From: JAJTFW01 sp903922455
Lineage (GTDB): Bacteria; Bacteroidota; Bacteroidia; AKYH767-A; OLB10
DNA length: 64,000 bases
Reading direction: 5' to 3'
Assembly: GCA_943329665.2 (NCBI GenBank)
Contig: CALQEU020000007.1
Span: 1-64,000, forward strand
Shown here: piece after piece, positions 1-7,344 of the stretch
Position numbering within the stretch: the stretch's first letter is position 1
Layout of the letters: the number at the start of each line of letters is the position of its first letter
Translations under genes and position numbers: made by a program
Notes under the pieces: model-generated
Told to the model about the DNA's origin: nothing
Database searches by the model: none
The model's input: the letters and a program-made list of their open reading frames with translations, nothing else

Positions 1-48
1 CAACAAACTGCTGCCATCGAGAACCTCAGGCAGCAAATACTATTCTAA
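1..48 (+). CDS. Possible 3' end of a truncated upstream gene
   Basis: Frame 1 is open from the window edge for 15 codons and closes with TAA at 46-48. The tail is Gln/Leu-rich (QQTAAIENLRQQ), which fits the end of a coiled coil such as those closing many Bacteroidota surface proteins. With so little sequence the family cannot be identified, and chance is a real alternative. A repeat begins 15 bp downstream, as at other gene 3' ends in this window. Confidence 0.3.
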   Translation, partial: QQTAAIENLRQQILF

Positions 49-63
49 TTTATTTTATTTAAT

Positions 64-121
64 GTTGACCGAGGGAACTCGCGGTCAACTCGCACGTTGG
101 CTGAGGAAACTCGCGGTCAAC
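64..121. repeat. Two tandem ~26-bp hairpin units, period 32 bp
   Basis: Copy one (64-89) has an 8-bp inverted repeat, GTTGACCG at 64-71 and CGGTCAAC at 82-89. Copy two (96-121) repeats it imperfectly and keeps only the outer GTTG/CAAC pairs plus the central block. The unit sits directly against the stop codon of the acetyl-CoA synthetase gene, so it could be transcribed as the end of that mRNA; no T-run follows. Confidence 0.6.
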
Positions 122-122
122 A

Positions 123-2021
123 TCACTTCAACGCCCCCTCCTTAATACTTTCTACCACCGCAGGATCCAAGAGCGTAGAAGTATCTCCTAAATTATTCAT
201 TTCACCTTCTGCAATTTTTCTTAAAATTCTACGCATGATTTTTCCAGAGCGTGTTTTGGGAAGACCGCTAACAAATTGAATTTTGTCGGGCTTTGCAATC
301 GCACTAATCATTTTTGTGACAATGGAAAGTATTTCGATTCGGCTTTGATCGGGGTTTTCAAGTACATGATCACAAATCACGTAGGCATAAATTCCTTGCC
401 CTTTAATCGGATGAGGAAATCCAACAACCGCCGATTCGATTACATGCGGATGTTCGTTGATGGCGTTCTCTACTTCTGCAGTACCTAAGCGATGTCCGGA
501 AACATTGATGACATCATCCACACGTCCAATAATTCGGTAATAATGATCATAATCTCTCCTGCATCCATCTCCCGTAAAATATAAATTTGGATAGGTGGAA
601 AAATAATTTAGTCGACAACGTTCATGATCGCCATAGGTAGTTCGAATCATTCCAGGCCAAGGGAATTTTATGCATAAATTTCCTTCTACATTGATGCCTT
701 TTATTTCATTGCCTGCACCGTCTACTAAGATGGGTTGTATGCCAGGAAGAGGAAGTGTCGCAAAGGTAGGTTTAGTAGGAGTGATGTGCGCTAGAGGAGA
801 AATCATGATTCCACCTGTTTCCGTTTGCCACCATGTATCAACAATCGCACATTTTCCTTTTCCAATTTTTTCATGATACCAGTTCCAAGCTTCTTCGTTG
901 ATGGGTTCACCCACCGATCCTAATGTTTTCAAGGAGACTAACGTATACGGCTGTACGAACTCATCGCCACAAGCCATCAAAGAACGGATAGCTGTTGGTG
1001 CAGTATAGAATATATTTACTTTATGTTTATCAATCACCTCCCAAAAACGACCTGCATCCGGATACGTAGGAATTCCTTCAAACATCACCGTGGTAGCGCC
1101 GCACAAGAGAGGTCCGTAAACAATGTACGTATGTCCTGTTACCCAACCTACATCTGCAGTACACCAATAAACATCTTTTTCGTCGTATTGAAAAACATTT
1201 TTGAAAGTATATCCCGCCCATACCATGTATCCACCGCATGTATGTACCACACCTTTGGGTTTTCCTGTAGAACCGGAAGTGTATAAAATGAACAGCATAT
1301 CTTCAGCATCCATCGTTTCCGCTTTGCAAATTGAACTGCAATCTGCAATTTCTTCGTGCCACCAGCGATCAACATTCGCATTCCAATTTATGTTCTGTTC
1401 TGTGTGTCGAAAGACGACCACATTTTTTACACAAGATGTTTGAAGCAACGCCTCGTCAACAATTTCTTTTAAGGAAATATCTTTTGCTCCGCGATGAGCG
1501 CCATCCGCTGTGATTACAAATTTGCAGAGAGAATCATTGATGCGATCGGCTAATGATTGCGCTGAAAATCCAGCGAACACAATAGAATGAACAGCACCTA
1601 TGCGAGCACAAGCCAACATGGTAATTGCTGCTTCGGGAACCATGGGCATGTAAATACAAATTCGGTCACCCTTTTCCGCACCTAATTTTTTTAACATGTT
1701 CGCTGCTTTGCAAACTTCTTCGTGCAGTTGATTGTAAGTAATTTTCTTTGAGGGTTGGGTTGGCTCATTAGGCTCCCATAAAATCGCAACTTGATTTCCT
1801 CTTTCAGCTAAGTGACGATCGAGACAGTTTTCTGTGAGGTTTAATTGTCCACCTTCAAACCATTTCACATCAAATGCGTCAAAATTCCAGCTCAGTACTT
1901 TACTCCATGGCTTTCTCCAACTAAACTCCTCTGCAATATTTGCCCAAAATTTTTCTGGATTTTCTACACTCTCTTGGTAAGCTGTATGGTATTCTTCGAG
2001 GTTTCTTATTCTTGAGTTCAT
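123..2021 (-). CDS. acs: Acetyl-CoA synthetase (AMP-forming)
   Basis: Cytosolic enzyme that activates acetate with ATP and CoA to acetyl-CoA, AMP and PPi. The adenylation P-loop YTSGSTGKPKG lies near residues 247-257, followed by the ACS signatures DVGWVTGHTY, TWWQTETGG and IGRVDDVINVSGHR, and the C-terminal lysine motif TRSGKIMRR whose Lys is the acetylation-controlled residue in the family. Length (632 residues) is typical. An in-frame ATG lies 9 codons upstream at 2048, but it overlaps the TATATTTG promoter element, so I start at 2021 (MNSRIRN). Single gene; no acetate kinase or permease beside it. Identification is firm. Confidence 0.97.
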   Translation of the reverse strand: MNSRIRNLEEYHTAYQESVENPEKFWANIAEEFSWRKPWSKVLSWNFDAFDVKWFEGGQLNLTENCLDRHLAERGNQVAILWEPNEPTQPSKKITYNQLHEEVCKAANMLKKLGAEKGDRICIYMPMVPEAAITMLACARIGAVHSIVFAGFSAQSLADRINDSLCKFVITADGAHRGAKDISLKEIVDEALLQTSCVKNVVVFRHTEQNINWNANVDRWWHEEIADCSSICKAETMDAEDMLFILYTSGSTGKPKGVVHTCGGYMVWAGYTFKNVFQYDEKDVYWCTADVGWVTGHTYIVYGPLLCGATTVMFEGIPTYPDAGRFWEVIDKHKVNIFYTAPTAIRSLMACGDEFVQPYTLVSLKTLGSVGEPINEEAWNWYHEKIGKGKCAIVDTWWQTETGGIMISPLAHITPTKPTFATLPLPGIQPILVDGAGNEIKGINVEGNLCIKFPWPGMIRTTYGDHERCRLNYFSTYPNLYFTGDGCRRDYDHYYRIIGRVDDVINVSGHRLGTAEVENAINEHPHVIESAVVGFPHPIKGQGIYAYVICDHVLENPDQSRIEILSIVTKMISAIAKPDKIQFVSGLPKTRSGKIMRRILRKIAEGEMNNLGDTSTLLDPAVVESIKEGALK

Positions 2022-2045
2022 TTTATATGGACTATGGTAGTGATT

Positions 2046-2053
2046 CAAATATA
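2046..2053 (-). promoter_or_regulatory. -7 promoter element for acs
   Basis: Reads TATATTTG on the minus strand, an exact match to the Bacteroidota -7 consensus TAnnTTTG, 24 nt before the acs start codon. No clear -33 TTTG is seen at the expected distance. Confidence 0.55.
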
Positions 2054-2163
2054 CGAAAGTTTATGAAATTGAAATTTTCTGATGATTTTTAAATTGCAAT
2101 TATGACGTAAGGATTAATGTGTATTTATTTTTATTTTTTCCCCCAGAGACGTAAATTGCATAA

Positions 2164-2490
2164 GTGAATGTCAAAAAGTGGATCCTCTTATTTACCTTTT
2201 ACTCACCTTTCGGATTAGTAGCCTCTCCTCCTAAAGAGCTCATCTTAAAAGTTCCTCCACTCAAGGAGCATACCGTCGCACGTATCAAGAAACAAATGAA
2301 TTGTTTAGAAAATGTTCGTTTCTGTGGCTATGATGTGGCAAGTTCCTGTTTGTTTTTGAGATATGATCCAGCGCATATTCTTGATGTGGATATTATTGCA
2401 ACAAGTATTTGTGCTCTTAATGGGAAAATGGAAGTAATTCCTCTGACCGGCTATACTATTTTTGATGTGTTAGATGGAAAATTAAAATGA
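2164..2490 (+). CDS. Small exported protein with HMA-like fold, no metal-binding CXXC
   Basis: 108 residues with a hydrophobic N-terminal signal (about residues 5-21). The rest (about 27-85) has the beta-alpha-beta-beta-alpha-beta rhythm of heavy-metal-associated domains: a strand, a helix (HTVARIKKQMNCLENV), strands ending SSCLFLRYDP, then a second helix. The CXXC metal site expected in the first loop is absent (loop reads PPLKEH), so it is probably a degenerate HMA-like domain not binding metal in the usual way. Start is GTG at 2164; the nearby ATG at 2168 is out of frame. Faces acs divergently. The family call is my inference from pattern; a lineage-specific protein of unknown role is the alternative. 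Confidence 0.6.
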   Translation: MNVKKWILLFTFYSPFGLVASPPKELILKVPPLKEHTVARIKKQMNCLENVRFCGYDVASSCLFLRYDPAHILDVDIIATSICALNGKMEVIPLTGYTIFDVLDGKLK

Positions 2491-2607
2491 AATTGATGAA
2501 TCCATCTGCCTAAAATGTTGAGCTAATACCAAAGCTTTTACATTTAGTAATTATTAAAAATTATCAATGTCAAGCCCTGTTAAAAGCGATAAGTATTTAT
2601 TTATTCT

Positions 2608-2810
2608 GACCCCAGAGGGGTCAAATATTTATAGAAAATGACGGCCATTATTTTTTAGCCTGACCCCAGAGGGGTCACACCAACATACGAAAACAAACGC
2701 CGAAGTTCACCGATGCTGTGCAACCCCTTTAGGGTTGGGTTAATTTAATAATATCGCTTCGCTATAAATATTGAACCCCGCTGGGGTTCTTCTGCAAATG
2801 ACCTTTTTCG
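2608..2810. repeat. Composite palindrome element, copy A
   Basis: Four short palindromes, mostly with 3-nt centres: TGACCCC-AGA-GGGGTCA at 2608-2624 and 2661-2677, CAACCC-CTTTA-GGGTTG at 2721-2736, and GAACCCC-GCT-GGGGTTC at 2773-2789. The spacers are conserved too: the stretch 2671-2800 matches the reverse complement of 5515-5650. Lies in the gene-free stretch 2491-2930, whose remaining bases show nothing else I can name. Confidence 0.85.
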
Positions 2811-2930
2811 ATTGTTTAGAAAAGACGAATTCTATCAAAGCTCGTTTGTAAGTAGTCCAATAAAAGTTATGGTTAACCTCTCGATCAGAATGAAATCTTT
2901 GGACAATTTTATATTAGGAAATGCTATAAA

Positions 2931-3638
2931 CTAAGGCGTACTTAATGCAACCGGAAGAATTTTCCCATTGAAGAACTTGCTGCCATTTTGGGTGAACCAA
3001 GCTACAAATTCACCCATTTCATGGGCTTTTAAAGGAGCTTCATAACCCGGAAAAGCTTGATGCAACATCTCAGTCTGAACCGCGCCTAAGGCTAAACAAT
3101 TGACATTAATTTTTTCATCTTTTAACTCATTGGCTAAGCATTCAGTCAATACACATAGCGCTCCTTTGCTGCTGGAATAAGCACTCAAACCATCAAATTT
3201 CACACTTCCTTGAATACCGCCTACCGAAGAAATATTCACAATATGTGCGCCCTTCGCTTGTTTTAATAACGGAAGCAAATGCTGGGTCAACCGAAACGGA
3301 GCAAAGACATTCACTTCATAAATTTTTTGTAAATCATGTGCACTGATTTCTTCAAATTTCTTGCTTACTAAATAGCCTGCGTTATGAATGAGTCCTGTAA
3401 GATGATTCACCCCCAATTTCTTTAAGTCTTCCAACAAAACGCTTAAATTTCCTATTTCAAGGTCGAAGGGAAGGATTTCAATTTTACTTTCTGAAGCTTG
3501 GCGTAATGATTCAAGTTTGGTTGCGTTTCTGGCAATAGCAATGACTTTATTTCGTTTGTCTTTCGCCATGGCCAATGCCGTTTCGTAGCCAATTCCTGAG
3601 GAGGCTCCTGTCACTAAATAGTAATATTGATATTCCAT
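2931..3638 (-). CDS. SDR-family oxidoreductase
   Basis: Short-chain dehydrogenase/reductase with the Rossmann NAD(P) signature TGASSGIG at the N-terminus, an HNAG motif in place of NNAG, the catalytic Ser in VNISSVGG and the catalytic YSSSK. The chain is about 235 residues from the ATG at 3638 (MEYQYYYLVTG), which places the glycine motif where the family has it; an ATG 12 codons earlier would add an unlikely extension. Substrate cannot be told from sequence. Diverges from the outer-membrane protein gene at 3705. No sequence similarity clue ties it to the other SDR at 14.6 kb beyond family membership. Confidence 0.9.
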   Translation of the reverse strand: MEYQYYYLVTGASSGIGYETALAMAKDKRNKVIAIARNATKLESLRQASESKIEILPFDLEIGNLSVLLEDLKKLGVNHLTGLIHNAGYLVSKKFEEISAHDLQKIYEVNVFAPFRLTQHLLPLLKQAKGAHIVNISSVGGIQGSVKFDGLSAYSSSKGALCVLTECLANELKDEKINVNCLALGAVQTEMLHQAFPGYEAPLKAHEMGEFVAWFTQNGSKFFNGKILPVALSTP

Positions 3639-3683
3639 TTTATAAATTCCTTCCTGCAAAGGAATAAAAATCAATGAAAGTTG

Positions 3684-3691
3684 TACCTTTG
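3684..3691 (+). promoter_or_regulatory. -7 promoter element for the outer-membrane protein gene
   Basis: TACCTTTG, an exact TAnnTTTG match, 13 nt before the ATG at 3705. No TTTG at the -33 distance. Confidence 0.5.
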
Positions 3692-3704
3692 ATTTGCAAT
3701 TATT

Positions 3705-4268
3705 ATGAGAAAATATACATTATTAGTTTTATTCAGTCTGATAGCTTCCATTTCTTTTAGTCAGAAAAGGGATGAACAGCCCAATCGACAAAGTCCGCTA
3801 GTGAGGGATAAGCCCTCCCTAAAAGACCGACTTTTTTTTGGTGGAAATGTGGGTCTTAGTTTCGGATCGCTCACGTACATCAATGTGGCACCAACTATCG
3901 GATATAAAATCACCGAAAAGTTTGGGATGGGTTTAGGACCTACTTACACCTATTATAATGATCGCCGTTTTGTGAATTATAAATACGAAACTCAAATTTA
4001 TGGAGGTCGAACATTTGCACGGTATCAAGCACTGGAAAGCATCTTACTATATTCAGAATTTGAAGTGGTGAATATTGAAGTGCCCGACTTACTCTTTACA
4101 AAACTAATTCGTACCAATGTTCCCAGTCTTTTTGTTGGTGGCGGGTATACTCAGCAAATGGGTAGTAATTCAGCCGTCACACTTATGATTTTATATAACG
4201 TGATGGAAAGTGATTATAAAATTTATGAAAATCCAATACTCCGTCTTGGGTTTAATTTTGGAATGTGA
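3705..4268 (+). CDS. Predicted outer-membrane beta-barrel protein
   Basis: 187 residues. A signal peptide (about 1-19, ending SISFSQ) is followed by a charged linker and then alternating hydrophobic/aromatic strands with short turns (residues about 45-187), ending in a hydrophobic strand with a terminal aromatic-rich segment (LRLGFNFGM), as in small outer-membrane barrels. The family is common and uncharacterised in Bacteroidota; function unknown. Its 3' end converges with rsmH across a 100-bp repeat. Confidence 0.7.
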   Translation: MRKYTLLVLFSLIASISFSQKRDEQPNRQSPLVRDKPSLKDRLFFGGNVGLSFGSLTYINVAPTIGYKITEKFGMGLGPTYTYYNDRRFVNYKYETQIYGGRTFARYQALESILLYSEFEVVNIEVPDLLFTKLIRTNVPSLFVGGGYTQQMGSNSAVTLMILYNVMESDYKIYENPILRLGFNFGM

Positions 4269-4368
4269 AATGTAGCTTCTGGCTTCAAGCTTCAAGCTTC
4301 TGGCTTCTGGCTTCTGGTCGCGAAGCCTCGCGACTAACTTCTATCTTCTAAAATCTAAAGTCTAAAAT
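4269..4368. repeat. CTTCTGG/CTAAAATCT repeat with TCGCGAAGCCTCGCGA palindrome
   Basis: Fills the whole gap between two converging genes. Contains repeated GCTTCTGGCTTC blocks, the 16-bp near-palindrome TCGCGAAGCCTCGCGA at 4318-4333, then CTAAAATCTAAAGTC-type heptamers. The same building blocks recur at 25.7, 29.15 and 32.0 kb. Confidence 0.75.
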
Positions 4369-5421
4369 CTAACAACGAACCGCCCATCTCAATTTTGCCG
4401 ATTTCGCTCTAGGATTACTATTTATTTCCTGCAGCGAAGGCCGAATCACATCACTCGAAATCTCTTGGTAGATTCCGCCTCTAAATAAATTTTGAAATGA
4501 TTTTTTTACTCTTCGGTCTTCGCCCGAATGAAAAGAAAGAATGGCTACACGACCGCCGGGTGCTAAAACATACGGCAGTTTTTCAAGGAAATTATCCAAC
4601 ACACCAAACTCATCATTCACCGCAATACGCAATGCTTGAAAACAACGTTGCGACGATTTTTTAATTTCTTCTTTGCGCTGTACTTCCGGTAAATAAATTA
4701 ATGCTTCTTTAATGATCTCCTGTAAATCAGTAGTGGTTCTTATTTTTTTTCCTTTGGAAAGATGAAAGGCTATAGTTTGTGAAATGGCTGATGCGTGTGG
4801 CTCATCGGAATTTTCAATTAACAATTCTTCCAATTGTAATTTTGAAATAATTTTTAAAAATTCAGCAGCTGATTTCCCAATCGTAGGATTTAATCTTAAA
4901 TCTAATGGACCTTCAACTTTAAATGAAAATCCACGTTCTGGATTATCAATTTGCATGGAGGAAACGCCAAGGTCAGCTAAAACGAAATGGAAAAGCGCTT
5001 CGTCGTCGCATAAGGTATCAATCTTCGAAAAATTTAATTCTTTAACAGTAAGCAAATCTTCCCCAAAGCCCATGGCAGCCAATCGCTCCTTTGTTTTTGG
5101 CAACTCAATGGGATCTACATCGAGGGCGGTTAAGTGTCCGCCAGGAACCAATTGCTTTAGCATCTCCGCACTGTGTCCGCCATAGCCTAATGTGGCATCG
5201 AGACCACGTTGCCCGGGCGCGATTTGTAAAAAATCCATAATCTCATTCACACAAATGGAGCGATGCATACCCGCAGGTGTTCTCCCTTGCTCCATCACTT
5301 TAGCAATATCATCCGCATAAAGTTCAGGATCTAACTCCTTATACTTTTCTTTAAATGCTTTTGGATGGGTGCCCTTGTAACGAACTCTACGTTGACGTTT
5401 TTCTGGATCTTGATCTTCCAT
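4369..5421 (-). CDS. rsmH: 16S rRNA (cytosine(1402)-N(4))-methyltransferase
   Basis: SAM-dependent enzyme methylating N4 of C1402 in the 16S rRNA decoding site. Motifs in order: GLDATLGYGGHS (SAM site, about 73-84), ADLGVSSMQIDNPERGFSF, LDLRLNP, QRCFQALRIAVNDE and LSFHSGEDRRVK. At 350 residues it is about 50 longer than most RsmH because of a basic N-terminal extension (RQRRVRYKGTHP). RsmH usually sits in the mraZ-ftsL division cluster; here it stands alone between repeats, so it may be a divergent second copy rather than the dcw one. The catalytic family is not in doubt. Confidence 0.93.
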   Translation of the reverse strand: MEDQDPEKRQRRVRYKGTHPKAFKEKYKELDPELYADDIAKVMEQGRTPAGMHRSICVNEIMDFLQIAPGQRGLDATLGYGGHSAEMLKQLVPGGHLTALDVDPIELPKTKERLAAMGFGEDLLTVKELNFSKIDTLCDDEALFHFVLADLGVSSMQIDNPERGFSFKVEGPLDLRLNPTIGKSAAEFLKIISKLQLEELLIENSDEPHASAISQTIAFHLSKGKKIRTTTDLQEIIKEALIYLPEVQRKEEIKKSSQRCFQALRIAVNDEFGVLDNFLEKLPYVLAPGGRVAILSFHSGEDRRVKKSFQNLFRGGIYQEISSDVIRPSLQEINSNPRAKSAKLRWAVRC

Positions 5422-5883
5422 TGGGTAAAGTTAATCATTAGCTGCTAGCTACAGGCTGCAAGCTTCAAGATTTTGACGCGTGGCTTCGCGATTAGCAGCT
5501 TAGAATTATAGCATCGTGCAAAAGAACCCCAGAGGGGTTCAACCTTATTAGCGAAGCGAAAAAAATTAAAACCCAACCCCAGCGGGGTTGCACATCGGCG
5601 TTGGACATCGGCATGTTTTCCCATGCGTTTGTATGACCCCGCTGGGGTCACGATAAAAAATGCATTTCGTTTCTATTGAGGTTTGACCTCTCTGAGGTCA
5701 ATGTTAGTTGCAAATGCAATTGAAACCCCGAAGGGGTGAAATGATTATAGAAAACAGGGATATCCAAAAACAAAAACCCCGAAGGGGTGACATTATTGGC
5801 TACGAATAATTCTGCTTTATTTCCCGATCAATTATAACATTGTGAAAAATTAAAATACATGAAAAAAAATCTTTATTTCAATA
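5422..5883. repeat. Composite palindrome element, copy B (inverted), with extra palindromes
   Basis: Six palindromes in 5524-5788: GAACCCC-AGA-GGGGTTC (5524-5540), CAACCCC-AGC-GGGGTTG (5574-5590), TGACCCC-GCT-GGGGTCA (5634-5650), TTGACCTC-TCT-GAGGTCAA (5683-5701), ACCCC-GAA-GGGGT (5725-5737 and 5776-5788). The first three with their spacers are the reverse complement of copy A. The start of the stretch (5440-5510) has GCTGCTAGCTAC and TGGCTTCGCGA fragments. No gene is supported in this 460-bp gap. Confidence 0.85.
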
Positions 5884-6558
5884 TCACAATTCTTTCAAAT
5901 CAATATACTTCATATGCCTCACAATCCAATTTCGTTTTTTAATGATGTATGGAGTAGGGCGACTCGCCGACCATCGAATAGGATTGGGTAAGATGGCTGC
6001 AATAGCAGCCGCTTCTTTTTTAGTAAGGTTAATCGATGATTTATTAAAATAATATTGTGCCGCCGCCTCTGCACCATATACTCCCGGACCCATCTCAATC
6101 ACATTCAAATACACTTCAATAATTCTTTCCTTGCTCCAACAAATTTCAATCACGAAAGTAAAATACACTTCCAAGCCTTTTCGAATCCATGATCTTCCCG
6201 GCCATAGAAAAACATTTTTTGCCGTTTGCTGACTGATGGTACTCGCCCCTTTCACTTTTTTTCCTTTATGCTTTTCGTTGTACTTCATCGCTTTTTCGAT
6301 GGCCTCCATATCAAATCCAAAATGCTCAGCAAATTTTTGATCTTCGGCAGTGACAACAGCTAAGGGCATGTTCTTTCCAATTTCATCCAGCGATTTCCAG
6401 TCTTTGTCAATTTTCCCCTCTTCCATTTCAAAATAACGGATGATCATCAGAGGAGTAAACGGAATCGGAACAAATCGAAAGATCAAGGTGCTCACAAAGC
6501 TGATTATTACAAATCCCAGCAGCACTTTTAAAAGTATTTTAAATCCCTTTTTAAGCAT
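5884..6558 (-). CDS. mtgA: Monofunctional peptidoglycan transglycosylase
   Basis: GT51 glycosyltransferase that polymerises lipid II into glycan strands at the outer face of the inner membrane. One N-terminal membrane helix (about 9-29) is followed by the GT51 motifs: TAEDQKFAEHFGFD with catalytic Glu72, KGASTISQQTAKN (about 103-115), RKGLEVYFT and ERIIEVYLN. No transpeptidase domain; 224 residues is the normal size for MtgA. A near-consensus -7 element (TACTTTCG on the minus strand, 6563-6570) lies only 4 nt before the ATG. Stands alone between repeats. Confidence 0.95.
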   Translation of the reverse strand: MLKKGFKILLKVLLGFVIISFVSTLIFRFVPIPFTPLMIIRYFEMEEGKIDKDWKSLDEIGKNMPLAVVTAEDQKFAEHFGFDMEAIEKAMKYNEKHKGKKVKGASTISQQTAKNVFLWPGRSWIRKGLEVYFTFVIEICWSKERIIEVYLNVIEMGPGVYGAEAAAQYYFNKSSINLTKKEAAAIAAILPNPIRWSASRPTPYIIKKRNWIVRHMKYIDLKEL

Positions 6559-6595
6559 GCAGCGAAAGTAATCAAAGTTTCTAGAAGTGTACTTT

Positions 6596-6835
6596 TAGTA
6601 CGGAAAATTTCTCGCAGAGGCGCAGAGCCGCAAAGTTTCTTGTACGAAAACTTAGTATAGAGTAGCCTTCGCGCCTAGTACGGAAAATTTCTCGCAGAGG
6701 CGCAGAGCCGCAAAGTTTCTTGTACGAAAACTTAGTATTTAGTAGCCTTCGCGCCTAGTACGGAAAATTTCTCGCAGAGGCGCAGAGCCGCAAAGTTTCT
6801 TGTACGAAAACTTAGTATATAGTAGCCTTAGCGCC
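6596..6835. repeat. Three tandem 80-bp repeats
   Basis: Units start at 6596, 6676 and 6756 (TAGTACGGAAAATTTCTCG...) with an exact 80-bp period and only a few base differences (for example GTATAGAGTAG, GTATTTAGTAG, GTATATAGTAG). Each contains GCAGAGGCGCAGAGCCGC, which is complementary to the core of the adjoining 45-bp array. No spacer diversity, so not CRISPR. Confidence 0.92.
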
Positions 6836-6840
6836 TTAGA

Positions 6841-6960
6841 AAGAAAATTTATCGCAGCGCAGCCTTAGCGCCTCTGCGCCTCTGCGAGAAAATTTATCGC
6901 AGCTCAGCCTTAGCGCCCCTGCGCCTCTGCGAGAAAATTTATCGCAGCGCAGCCTTCTCG
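6841..6960. repeat. 45-bp tandem repeat, about 2.7 copies, complementary to the 80-bp array
   Basis: Units begin at 6841, 6886 and 6931 (GAGAAAATTTATCGCAGC...). The core GCGCCTCTGCGCCTCTGC is the complement of the GCAGAGGCGCAGAG core in the upstream array, so the two arrays could fold together as one long hairpin. Ends 25 bp before the promoter of the membrane protein gene at 7000. Confidence 0.9.
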
Positions 6961-6984
6961 AGAAAAATTTGCCAATTATTTCTT

Positions 6985-6992
6985 TAGATTTG
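6985..6992 (+). promoter_or_regulatory. -7 promoter element, very close to start codon
   Basis: TAGATTTG (exact TAnnTTTG match) 7 nt before the ATG at 7000, leaving almost no 5' leader. Confidence 0.5.
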
Positions 6993-6999
6993 TCGCATC

Positions 7000-7344
7000 A
7001 TGGCCACAAAAAACATACGCGCATACGAAAACCTACATATTGTCTTTTGGCTGGTGAAGGATGCTTGTTGGGTCATGGATTTTAAAATACCTGGTCTTAT
7101 CATGATCTTTCCTACCGTTCTCGTAGCCATCCATATTAGTTGGCTCCATAGAAAATCGATAGCCGAGCTCTATCATAACCTAGCCATTGTCTGTTGGATT
7201 AGCGCCAATTCAATTTGGATGATCGGTGAATTCTTCTTTGATGATACACTCCGACCTATTTCAATCGTATTTTTTAGTTTAGGAATTTTGTTGGTTGCAA
7301 TTTTTTATTTGTACATCCAACCCCGCCAAAAAAAATTAGATTAA
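7000..7344 (+). CDS. Small polytopic membrane protein of unknown function
   Basis: 114 residues with three to four hydrophobic helices: about 29-50 (GLIMIFPTVLVAIHI), 60-80 (NLAIVCWISANSIWMIGEFF) and 85-105 (ISIVFFSLGILLVAIFYLYI), plus a Trp-rich N-terminus; the C-terminus is basic (QPRQKKLD). No catalytic or transport motif. Its TAA overlaps the TAA of purL on the other strand: both stops share the bases TTAA at 7341-7344. I recognise the general appearance from Bacteroidota genomes but not a named family. Confidence 0.75.
   Translation: MATKNIRAYENLHIVFWLVKDACWVMDFKIPGLIMIFPTVLVAIHISWLHRKSIAELYHNLAIVCWISANSIWMIGEFFFDDTLRPISIVFFSLGILLVAIFYLYIQPRQKKLD

Noticed and set aside
5445..5651. 68-residue minus-strand ORF over copy B of the palindrome element
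   Set aside because: It translates the repeat itself; the palindromes and their conserved spacers explain the sequence, and copy A does not keep the frame.
6596..6960. CRISPR array
   Set aside because: Units are head to tail without variable spacers, and no cas genes are present.
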